A DNA stretch of 55,732 nucleotides from Nitrosomonas eutropha (lineage in GTDB: Bacteria > Pseudomonadota > Gammaproteobacteria > Burkholderiales > Nitrosomonadaceae). Under the pieces are notes generated by a model. That model did not search any database. It had not been told where the DNA came from and saw only the letters and a list, made by a program, of their open reading frames with translations. Made by a program: the position numbers and the translations under genes. The stretch spans positions 1 to 55,732 of the forward strand of contig NZ_QICQ01000018.1 in NCBI RefSeq assembly GCF_003201195.1, written 5' to 3'. Positions 48,202-55,732 of the stretch are shown piece by piece (position 1 is the first letter of the stretch; every line of letters starts with the position of its first letter).

Positions 48202-49563
48202 ATGCTGAAAGCCCCCGAATTACTCCTGCCCGCCGGCTCCCTGGAAAAAATGCGTGCTGCCTATGCCTTCGGCGCAGATGCAGTCTACGCCGGCCAGCCA
48301 CGCTATTCACTGCGTGCCCGCAATAACGAATTCACACTGCCACAACTGCGTGCCGGGATTACCGAAGCGCGTCAGCTTGGCAAAAAGTTTTTTGTGGCCA
48401 GTAATCTGATGCCGCATAACGCCAAGGTCAAAACCTATCTGCGCGATATGGAATCGGTCATTGAGTTGCAACCCGATGCGCTGATCATGGCCGACCCGGG
48501 TCTGATCATGCTGGTCCGGGAAAAATGGCCGGATGTCCCGATTCATCTGTCTGTCCAAGCCAATACCGTCAATTACGCCGCCGTCAAATTCTGGCAATCG
48601 CTTGGTCTGCCGCGCGTGATCCTATCGCGTGAACTGTCGCTGGAGGAAATTACCGAAATTCGCGAACTCTGTCCGGATATGGAACTGGAAGTATTTGTGC
48701 ATGGCGCCTTATGCATTGCCTATTCTGGTAGATGCCTGCTGTCCGGTTATTTCAATCATCGCGATCCCAACCAGGGTACCTGCACCAACTCTTGTCGCTG
48801 GGACTACAAGGTAAAGCCTGCCACAGAAAATGCCAGTGGAGACATCGAGCCACTGCAAAAAATTGACTTCGACTTCAATGAAGCGCTGTTGTCATCGCAA
48901 TCTTCTCCCTTTGACAATGTTCCCACGCAACGCCACCCTAACGCCGATCAGGTTTACCTGATTGAAGAAGGCAAACGGCCGGGACAACTGATGCCCGTCA
49001 TGGAAGACGAACATGGTACCTACATCATGAATTCAAAAGATTTGCGCGCAGTTGAGCATGTCGCACGCCTAGCCGAGATTGGCATTGATTCGCTCAAAAT
49101 TGAAGGGCGTACCAAATCAACCTATTACGTTGCGCGCACTGCACAGGTTTATCGTCAGGCAATTGACGACGCCACCCACCAGCGCCCCTTTGATCCCGCC
49201 TTGCTGGGTCAGCTGGAAGGGCTGGCCAATCGCGGCTATACCGATGGCTTCTATCAGCGTCATCACAGCGAGGAAACCCAGAACTACCTGCGTGGCCACT
49301 CCGAATCCTCCCGCAGCCAGTATGTCGGAGATATCGAACAGGTTGATGCTGCTTCCGGTATGGCCGAAATTCTGGTCAAAAATCGCTTTCAAATCGGTGA
49401 TCGCCTGGAAATCGTTCATCCCTCCGGTAATCGTATCATCCAGCTCGAATACATGCAGGATCTTGACGGCAACACTGTCAGCGTTGCTCCCGGCAGCGGC
49501 TATCGCGTTAAAATCCCACTCACCGGAAATGTCGAGAAAGCATTTGTTGCCAGGTTTTTATAA
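48202..49563 (+). CDS. trhP: tRNA hydroxylation protein TrhP (U32 family, YegQ-like)
   Basis: This 453-residue protein of the U32 family starts APELLLPAGSLEKMRAAYAF. It carries the cysteine-rich signature EVFVHGALCIAYSGRCLLSG followed by GTCTNSCRWDY, likely iron-sulfur cluster ligands. The YegQ/TrhP subgroup makes 5-hydroxyuridine in tRNA anticodons using prephenate-derived chemistry. The domain order and length (about 450) match that subgroup, not the shorter protease-type U32 proteins. It is divergent from dnaE. Confidence 0.9.
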   Translation: MLKAPELLLPAGSLEKMRAAYAFGADAVYAGQPRYSLRARNNEFTLPQLRAGITEARQLGKKFFVASNLMPHNAKVKTYLRDMESVIELQPDALIMADPGLIMLVREKWPDVPIHLSVQANTVNYAAVKFWQSLGLPRVILSRELSLEEITEIRELCPDMELEVFVHGALCIAYSGRCLLSGYFNHRDPNQGTCTNSCRWDYKVKPATENASGDIEPLQKIDFDFNEALLSSQSSPFDNVPTQRHPNADQVYLIEEGKRPGQLMPVMEDEHGTYIMNSKDLRAVEHVARLAEIGIDSLKIEGRTKSTYYVARTAQVYRQAIDDATHQRPFDPALLGQLEGLANRGYTDGFYQRHHSEETQNYLRGHSESSRSQYVGDIEQVDAASGMAEILVKNRFQIGDRLEIVHPSGNRIIQLEYMQDLDGNTVSVAPGSGYRVKIPLTGNVEKAFVARFL

Positions 49564-49636
49564 ACTGGCGGTTAATTCTATTTTTGCTGTATTTTTATTC
49601 CATTAAATCAGGATCCACCCTAGGGGAACTCGCAGG

Positions 49637-50284
49637 ATGGCTGTGGATTTACAGTACAATTGCATTATGCAACGCAGTAAAACCCCAACCACAAAAAATT
49701 CTGATGCCGAGTTGATACCGGGCAACATCATTCTGATCGGGATGATGGGCGCTGGTAAAACAACGGTTGGAAAATTGCTGGCCAATCTTGTCGGCAAAAC
49801 TTTCATCGATGTCGATCATGAAATCCAGCAACGTACGGGAGTGGGGATCCCCGTGATCTTCGAAATAGAGGGAGAGGCCGGGTTTCGCAAACGTGAAAGC
49901 GAAGTGCTGCGGGAAGTCGTCCAGCAGCAGAATATCGTCCTGGCGACAGGAGGTGGTGCAATATTATATCCAGATAATCGCACTTTATTGCGGCAACACG
50001 GCACTGTGATTTATCTATGCGCACCTGTCTCCGAGTTACGTCGCCGTACGCATCAGGATAAAAACCGTCCACTGCTGCAAACAGGAAATGCACATGCCAA
50101 GCTGGCCGGGCTGTTTACACAACGCGACCCGCTGTATCGTGAAACAGCACACATCATCATGGACAGCGGCAAACAAAGCGCCCGCACCTTCGTACAGAAA
50201 CTGCTGCAGAGATTGCATCAGCTCAATCAGGAATCAACCGGCGCTGAGCTGAAAAATCATCCCTCCGTTAAACAGCCGAAATAA
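49637..50284 (+). CDS. aroK: Shikimate kinase
   Basis: This 215-residue kinase phosphorylates shikimate. The P-loop GMMGAGKTTVGKLLA is at residues 35-49. FIDVDHEIQQRTG and the shikimate-binding GGGAILYPDNR are present, and an Arg-rich lid RRRTHQDKNRPLL follows. The start at 49637 has an AGGGGA nine bases upstream; a second ATG at 49667 has none. It is followed by aroB, the conserved pair. Confidence 0.93.
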   Translation: MAVDLQYNCIMQRSKTPTTKNSDAELIPGNIILIGMMGAGKTTVGKLLANLVGKTFIDVDHEIQQRTGVGIPVIFEIEGEAGFRKRESEVLREVVQQQNIVLATGGGAILYPDNRTLLRQHGTVIYLCAPVSELRRRTHQDKNRPLLQTGNAHAKLAGLFTQRDPLYRETAHIIMDSGKQSARTFVQKLLQRLHQLNQESTGAELKNHPSVKQPK

Positions 50285-50332
50285 CAGCAGATTAATTTTA
50301 TACCAGGCAAACCAACCTTTGAAGAGCGCCAG

Positions 50333-51442
50333 ATGAATGCCATGGAATCAGTTGAAGTCGCACTTGATACTCTCCCGGAAAATCGCAGTTACACCATTCA
50401 TATCGGACAGGAGCTGCTCACCAGGATTGACCTATTGCTCCCTCATCTGCCCGGCAAGAAAGCTGCAATTGTTACCAACACCACCATCGCGCCGCTTTAT
50501 CTGGAAAAACTGCGCAGCGCGCTGGCTGAACACCAGGTAGAAACCTTTGCGGTCATTCTGCCGGACGGTGAGCAATATAAAAACTGGGAAACCCTGAATC
50601 TGATTTTCGATGCGCTGCTGGAACATCGCTGTGAACGCAAGACACCGCTGATCGCACTCGGAGGCGGGGTAGTCGGTGATCTGACCGGTTTTGCAGCTGC
50701 CAGCTATTTGCGTGGCGTACCCTTTATCCAGATTCCCACCACGCTGCTCGCCCAGGTGGATTCATCCGTAGGTGGAAAAACCGGCATTAATCATCCCCTG
50801 GGTAAAAACATGATCGGCGCTTTTTACCAGCCACGCCTGGTTTTAGCCGACTCCGCCACGCTCACTACCCTGCCGGACAGAGAATTACGTGCCGGGATTG
50901 CAGAAGTCATCAAATATGGATTGATCCATGATGCAGATTTCTTCGATTGGCTGGAGCGTCACATGCAGCAGCTGCTGGCGCGTGATCCTGAAACGATGAA
51001 TTATGCCATACGCCGCAGCTGCGAAATCAAGGCAGAAATTGTTTCGCTGGATGAACGTGAAAGCGGTGTGCGTGCACTGCTCAATCTTGGGCATACATTT
51101 GGCCATGCTATCGAAAACACTATGGGCTATGGCGCATGGCTGCATGGTGAAGCCGTTGCTGCCGGCACCCTCATGGCGGCCGATCTCTCCAAGCGCCTGC
51201 AACGCATCACTTCACAGGATACCGATCGTATCCAGCACTTGTTTGAAAATGCCGGGCTGCCAGTAAAAGGCCCACGTATCACACCTGAACGCTACCTGGA
51301 ATCAATGCAACTCGATAAAAAAGTGAAGGACGGCGCAATCCGTTTCATCCTGCTGGATCGGATCGGCAAGGCTTCACTGGACAACACTGTTCCCACTCTG
51401 CTGCTGCTTGAAACATTGTCAGCCTGTGTTGCCAATGCGTAA
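50333..51442 (+). CDS. aroB: 3-dehydroquinate synthase
   Basis: This 369-residue enzyme makes 3-dehydroquinate from DAHP, the second shikimate-pathway step. The NAD motif [19 protein letters not shown], the zinc-site [13 protein letters not shown] and a Lys-rich segment [12 protein letters not shown] are intact. The last codons overlap the dGTPase start by eight bases, so translation is coupled. Confidence 0.97.
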
Positions 51443-52559
51443 TAATCTGCCCCCCTACGCCGTATCCGATACCAACTCGCGCGGTCGCCGCATCCATGAA
51501 GATCCGCCGATCGGGCGCAGCCAGTTTCAGCGCGATCGGGATCGTGTCATTCATTCCACCGCATTCCGGCGGCTGGAATACAAGACCCAAGTATTCGTCA
51601 ATCATGAAGGCGACCTGTTCCGCACACGCCTGACGCACAGTTTAGAAGTTGCCCAGATCGGCCGCTCCATCGCACGCAACTTACAACTCAACGAAGAGCT
51701 GGTGGAAGCCATCTCACTGGCACATGATCTGGGCCACACTCCGTTTGGCCATGCCGGGCAGGATGCCCTGGATAACTGCATGAAAGCCCATGGTGGATTC
51801 GAACACAACCTGCAGTCACTCCGGGTAGTAGATGTACTGGAAGAACGTTATGCCCGATTTGATGGATTAAATTTATGTTTTGAGACCCGCGAAGGAATTC
51901 TGAAAAGAGCCACGAAATCCAAGGCCCAAGCACTGGGAGAATTGGGTGAACGTTTCCTGCATGGCCGTAGTGCATCACTGGAAGCACAGCTGGCTAACCT
52001 GGCAGACGAAATCGCCTACAACAATCATGACGTAGATGACGGGGTGCGTTCCGGCCTCATTACACAGGCACAACTGGAAGAAATCGAAATATTCGCTCGG
52101 CATTTGCATCAGGTAAAGCAACACTACCCGGATATTGCCGGACGACGTCTGGTTCATGAAACTGTACGTGGCATGATCAATACTTTAGCAACTGACCTGA
52201 CGACACAAAGCAAAGTCCACATTGAAGCGGCCAACCCGAACAGCCCGGACAACGTGCGAGAAATGCCGACCCTGGTCGGTTTCAGCGATACGATCAGGCA
52301 ACAGCAACAGGAGCTGAAACGTTTTCTGCATAAAAATCTCTATAAGCATTATCAGGTGATGCGCATGAGCAATAAAGCACACCATATCGTTGAAAAACTG
52401 TTTTCAGCATTTGCGGCTGAACCTGCATTATTGCCTCCCAAATACCAGCACAAATTTCGCGACCATGGGCATCAGATAATCGCCGACTATATTGCCGGCA
52501 TGACCGATCGCTATGCAATCAAGGAATACCGGCGCATGTTTGCCATCATTGAAGATTGA
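51435..52559 (+). CDS. dGTPase-family HD hydrolase
   Basis: This 374-residue HD-domain protein of the deoxyguanosinetriphosphate triphosphohydrolase-like family has [17 protein letters not shown], the HD pair in [14 protein letters not shown] and the Asp in [15 protein letters not shown]. It probably cleaves dNTPs to a deoxynucleoside plus triphosphate. The ATG at 51435 is inside the aroB end; an upstream TTG at 51408 is unlikely. It is shorter than E. coli Dgt, as usual for this subgroup. Confidence 0.9.
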
Positions 52560-52664
52560 ACTAATTTATTACCAATCAACGAAATACATGAAACCAGCCA
52601 ATGCAACAACACCGGAGCTATCCGGTTGATCTTTATCCAATAAATCAGAAAAAAGGAAAACAGC

Positions 52665-53363
52665 ATGAAAACTATCGCAGTTCTTTTGGCAGCACTCTTG
52701 TTGGCCGCCGGCTGTGGGAACAAGAGCTCCACCGAAAAAACAGCAACCAATGAAGCAGAAGTTACATTAATGGGTGAATCCACCACCGCCGGCGAACTTC
52801 CATCATTCCTGAAAGAAGGTTTGTCAGAAAAAGAGCAAGATGAACTGAAGAAAAAAATCATGCCAACACTGGATGACGGACTGACTCCTGAGCAGCGCTT
52901 TCTGAATCTGCGTAAGAAAGCAGAAGCTGGTGATGCAGAAGCACAAAATGGCCTGGGTTCCATGTATTTTTCAGGAGAAGCCGTTTCACACGACGCCCAG
53001 GGAAACCCCTTGAGTAAAGATCCAGAAGCTGCGGCAGGGTGGTTCTACCGGGCAGCAGAGCAAGGTCATGCTGACGCACAATTTAACCTCGGGTTGCTGT
53101 ATTTCACTGGCGAAGGCGTTCCTCAGGACAAAACCAAGGCCGTAGAGCTATTCACTAAAGCTGCCGAACAAGGAAATATTGACGCACAAAATAATCTGGG
53201 CGTTATTTACCTGTTGGGGGAAGGCGTCGAGCAAAACACCAATAAAGCAGTCGAATGGTTTGAAAAAGCTGCCGAACAAGGAAATGAAGAAGCCATCAAA
53301 AATCTGGAAGCGGTCCGCGCTTCACAGAAAGCTTCCCAAAAACCCAGTGGCGAACAAAAATAA
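52665..53363 (+). CDS. Sel1-repeat lipoprotein
   Basis: This 232-residue protein has a lipoprotein signal (residues 1-17, lipobox LAAGC with Cys17). A charged linker follows, then three Sel1/TPR-like repeats at about 100-215, each of the AQ.NLG..Y..GEGV form (for example DAQFNLGLLYFTGEGVPQD). Such repeats bind protein partners; the partner is unknown. It stands alone after the dGTPase gene, with a fair ribosome-binding site (AAAGGAAAAC). Confidence 0.88.
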   Translation: MKTIAVLLAALLLAAGCGNKSSTEKTATNEAEVTLMGESTTAGELPSFLKEGLSEKEQDELKKKIMPTLDDGLTPEQRFLNLRKKAEAGDAEAQNGLGSMYFSGEAVSHDAQGNPLSKDPEAAAGWFYRAAEQGHADAQFNLGLLYFTGEGVPQDKTKAVELFTKAAEQGNIDAQNNLGVIYLLGEGVEQNTNKAVEWFEKAAEQGNEEAIKNLEAVRASQKASQKPSGEQK

Positions 53364-53371
53364 TCGAGTCA

Positions 53372-53403
53372 AATAAAATCCGGCCAGCATCTACCTGGCC
53401 GGA
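53372..53403 (-). terminator. Rho-independent terminator of the DUF3147 operon
   Basis: TCCGGCCAG and CTGGCCGGA form a perfect 9-bp GC-rich stem around a 7-base loop. On the minus strand it is followed by TTTTATTT, as needed for termination of the DUF3147/TauE transcript. It may also stop the Sel1 transcript from the other side. Confidence 0.75.
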
Positions 53404-53436
53404 CAGTATCTTGAGTGAAGTGGCGTATAGCAAATA

Positions 53437-53786
53437 TTACAGCCGCACATTAAAACGCCCCAGTACCCAGATCAAACTGAGGTATACGACGACCGTAACA
53501 CCACACGCAATTGCAAGCGCAGGCCAGAACATGATGTCGTGTCTGAGCAGGGCGGGCAACACGAGGAACAACGGTAATGATGCCAGGACAAGCCAGAAAA
53601 TGCTGTATGAGAGCTTCACCACGACTTCAATATCGCCAGTGCCAGTGTAGAGCCATTAAACGCAAGCAGAGAAGTGATCGGCAAGGACGCAACAATTGCA
53701 CCCCAAAACGAGCTGCGCCGACTGATCTCGGAAACAGCAACAACCAGAACAACCGTAATAAAAATTTTGATGCCATATTGCCACAT
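53437..53786 (-). pseudogene. DUF3147 membrane protein with a one-base frameshift
   Basis: Two overlapping minus-strand frames join into one DUF3147-type membrane protein of 116 residues. The first part runs from the ATG at 53786 (MWQYGIKIFITVVLVVAVSE, then RRSSFWGAIVASLPITSLLA). The second part runs as WLYTGTGDIEVVVKLSYSIF and on to the stop at 53437. The join lies at about 53654-53660, where one base seems to be missing (GCGTTTAATGG, expected about GCGTTTATnTGG). The total is 350 bases, one short of 117 codons. Without correction the product ends early at about residue 56. It could be a true inactivating mutation or a sequencing error. It lies 17 bp after the TauE gene in the same operon. 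Confidence 0.75.
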
Positions 53787-53803
53787 CACTTGCTAACCGT
53801 ATT

Positions 53804-54862
53804 TCAGCTCGCTGTCAGAACAGATTTAAAATCCATCCTGGTAAGTGCACCGTTCTTATAGCAGTAAAATTCATAGCTTGATACTCCTTTGAACTTGAAA
53901 ACTTTTTCAAGCAGTATTTTGTCATATTGATCCTTCAATTCATCAAAATATCGCTTCAGATCCTGAGGCAAATCCTCATAACCAACTGGCCATTCAATTC
54001 CAAACTCACCATCCTTGGCGTCATATTCGAGTACAAAATGACTGCTACGCCATGAAATCGCAATCTCGTTTTCATACCCTCTACTTTGTGAAAGAAAGTG
54101 CAGATTATCTTGCTCGATAACATGTGACGATGTACTGAACAACATGACAAAACCCGAGGCCACCATTACTCCATATCCAACTTTTCTAAAAACAAAATTG
54201 CTGATTAGAGGCAAGATAAACTTTATGGAAAAAGAAGATACGATAGCTGCCAGCGCTATCAGCAGCCCCAAACTCAAGGCTGCTTCCGAATACAGATCAA
54301 GTGAAGTATAAACAACCAGTTTTATCACATGCAGGTATACCTCATTGGCAGCCCGGGTTGCGATAATTTCTTCCTTGCTTAATCCATATCTCAAATAAAA
54401 GCGATTAAAAAGTAACCCTACCGCCCCAATCACTCCTGAAACAAAGCCACAAAGGAAGCCAACCAGAGCCAGTATATAATTGGGGTAAGGTTTTTCACCT
54501 TTTTGCAGTTCTTGCCCTGACTGAAATAGCTGTGGAATATTAAACAAGAGAAAAAAAGCCACCCCAAATTGAAGATATAGGGGATTAATAAACTTGATCA
54601 ACCACGCCCCCAGAAGCACCGCTGGAATGGCAAATGGAATAAACCAGAGAAATATCCGGGTATTGACGTGTTTTCTGAAAACAACGATACGTGATGCTGC
54701 ACTGGCAAATGTACCCAGCGTCAGCGAAAAAGGGACCAGCGAAGCAGGAAGAAACAAGCTAAGCAGCGGGATCAGAATCAGGCTGGCCCCCCCTCCACAT
54801 ATAGCACTAACCCAGAAAGTCAAAATCATGCCAGGAAAAAGCAAAGCTATCTTCAGTAACAT
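53804..54862 (-). CDS. TauE/SafE-type permease with C-terminal soluble domain
   Basis: This 352-residue protein has about eight membrane segments (residues 4-245). The first TauE repeat is near FWVSAICGGGASLILIPLLS (about 16-35) and the second near ALVGFLCGFVSGVIGAVGLL (about 132-151). TauE/SafE proteins are proposed exporters of sulfite or organosulfonates. After residue 247 there is an extra soluble domain of about 105 residues, with Trp/Tyr/Phe-rich segments (SWRSSHFVLEYDAKDGEFGI; KVFKFKGVSSYEFYCYKNGA) that I do not recognise. It is followed by the DUF3147 gene. The substrate cannot be read from sequence. Confidence 0.8.
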   Translation of the reverse strand: MLLKIALLFPGMILTFWVSAICGGGASLILIPLLSLFLPASLVPFSLTLGTFASAASRIVVFRKHVNTRIFLWFIPFAIPAVLLGAWLIKFINPLYLQFGVAFFLLFNIPQLFQSGQELQKGEKPYPNYILALVGFLCGFVSGVIGAVGLLFNRFYLRYGLSKEEIIATRAANEVYLHVIKLVVYTSLDLYSEAALSLGLLIALAAIVSSFSIKFILPLISNFVFRKVGYGVMVASGFVMLFSTSSHVIEQDNLHFLSQSRGYENEIAISWRSSHFVLEYDAKDGEFGIEWPVGYEDLPQDLKRYFDELKDQYDKILLEKVFKFKGVSSYEFYCYKNGALTRMDFKSVLTAS

Positions 54863-55637
54863 TAATCAGCCTTAAATAAATCGATTTTTCTGCATCAAAA
54901 CGAACCTGGCAACATCCCGGTTTTAATCATTGTACCCAGAAAGAATATCCGTTTTTATCAGACTATCTCTATTTCAATGATTCAACCACTATCTTCTTAT
55001 ACCTGAATTTTCGTCTGGAATAGATGTTGCCAATATTCTAGAGCGAAACAATTAAGGAATAACCGCTGTGAAAGTACCTGACCGCAACAGGCGTATAAGT
55101 AGTCTCGCACATTCCATCAATATTATTCCGAATTGCTTTATTCCACTGCTTGCCACACTTTGTTCGTGGTTTGCAGTCAAGGTTTGCTGATGTTTACAAA
55201 TGCGGAAAAGTAGTATGGTGCTTTCCGCTCGACTCACATTCAGATCTCTATCATCTGCCTTTCCTAGTGAAATATCTGGGATTCACTTCTTATCTGCCAC
55301 TCTCTACCCGCCTTAATCACGTATTTTTCCCCATCTGGCAAGGTATCAATTTCAAATAGTTCCCATAAAGCATAAAAATATTGATACTAACGTTAACATT
55401 AATTATAATTATTCTTATTAAAAATTAAATAATAAAGAATATTTGATTTACACATTACGCACACATAGGCCAACTGCTTTGAAGAATGCGCATTCAAGCA
55501 GTTGATAACGCGCGCATGTTTATCATCCTCACTCCGGGATCAACCTAATTACTGTAGTCAAGAGTTAACTCCTGAACACGAACAATCCTTATTTGTATTT
55601 TTCAACTACCAGCTGCAAGCCAGCCAATAATCTTGTT
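54863..55637. other. Long non-coding region before an IS element
   Basis: No gene is well supported in this 775-bp stretch. A 40-codon ORF with a GTG start (55068-55190), an AAGGA upstream and a short hydrophobic segment is the only candidate, weakly. A strongly A/T-rich block lies at about 55374-55450. A stem-loop lies at 55471-55504 (listed separately). Confidence 0.5.
55471..55504. repeat. Strong stem-loop in the right-hand intergenic region
   Basis: CAACTGCTT and AAGCAGTTG (9 bp, perfect) enclose a bulge and the 12-base palindrome GAATGCGCATTC. No U-tract follows, so it is not an ordinary terminator. It lies 100-170 bases before the IS5-type element and after an A/T-rich block. Confidence 0.6.
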
Positions 55638-55732
55638 AGAACCTGTTCAAAGTCTTTTGAGTAGAAGGGCCAGGAAGGCCAGGTGAATAAACTGCAAGCT
55701 GGTGTTGAGTAAGCGCTCACAGTTCTTCCACA
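55638..55732 (-). mobile_element. IS5-type insertion sequence, 3' end (continues past window)
   Basis: The minus strand encodes the C-terminal end of an IS5-superfamily transposase (WKNCERLLNTSLQF, then LAFLALLLKRL and a TGA at 55647-55649). It is followed by the likely terminal repeat beginning AGAACCTGTTCAAAG (from about 55638). Only the last 27 or so codons are in the window. The left terminal repeat and target duplication cannot be judged. Confidence 0.8.

Overview
The window looks like a chromosomal segment of an ammonia-oxidising betaproteobacterium close to Nitrosomonas. This is inferred from protein character and gene order: grpE-dnaK-dnaJ; aroA-cmk-rpsA-ihfB-lapA; topB-smg-dprA-lysM divergent from def-fmt-rsmB-DUF4390-ntrY-ntrX; lptM-lysA; and aroK-aroB-dgt. 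No 16S gene or ammonia-oxidation gene is present, so the genus is not proven. Most of the window is housekeeping DNA on both strands. Insertion-sequence remnants sit at both edges.

Layout. 1-730: the 3' end of an IS481-type transposase abuts a truncated REC-PAS signalling gene. 986-5014: a MsrA-thioredoxin-MsrB methionine sulfoxide reductase fusion and aminopeptidase N. 5034-8389: a decayed OsmC gene, an intact OsmC-like gene, a flavin monooxygenase, a TetR regulator and a tiny membrane ORF, which together form a small redox or xenobiotic-type island. 8645-11989: a large MscK-type mechanosensitive channel. 12087-15984 (minus): the Hsp70 operon with a recognisable sigma-32 promoter. 16122-19957: purB, a glutathione transferase, trmJ and suhB. 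19983-21487: an MCE lipid-binding protein and its auxiliary lipoprotein. 21513-24860: lptM, lysA, a squalene/phytoene synthase, pyrF and lapA. 25160-29355 (minus): ihfB, rpsA, cmk and aroA. 29707-35425: a small membrane protein, topB, smg, dprA and a LysM protein. 35600-42769: def, fmt, rsmB, a DUF4390 protein and an NtrY/NtrX-type two-component pair. 42897-43073: tRNA-Ala(GGC) and tRNA-Glu(TTC) behind a near-consensus promoter. 43302-53363: miaA, a DUF2909 protein, dnaE, trhP, aroK, aroB, a dGTPase and a Sel1 lipoprotein. 53437-54862 (minus): a frameshifted DUF3147 gene and a TauE-type permease with an extra C-terminal domain. 54863-55637 is largely non-coding and holds a strong stem-loop. 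An IS5-type transposase 3' end closes the window.

Functional themes are oxidative and proteotoxic stress (Msr fusion, OsmC, DnaKJ/GrpE), translation initiation and tRNA/rRNA modification (Def, Fmt, RsmB, MiaA, TrmJ, TrhP, S1), aromatic amino-acid and lysine synthesis (AroA, AroK, AroB, LysA), nucleotide metabolism (PurB, PyrF, Cmk, dGTPase), DNA replication and uptake (DnaE, TopB, DprA), and envelope lipid handling (MCE pair, LapA, LptM, squalene synthase).

I found no CRISPR array, prophage, toxin-antitoxin pair or secondary-metabolite cluster, and nothing I would call an entirely new system. The observations most worth checking are the OsmC pseudogene beside a single-cysteine OsmC, the NtrX-like regulator whose AAA+ core has lost its ATPase and sigma-54 motifs, the TauE permease with a C-terminal soluble domain next to a one-base-frameshifted DUF3147 gene, the Msr fusion domain order, lapA without lapB, and the orphan MCE pair.
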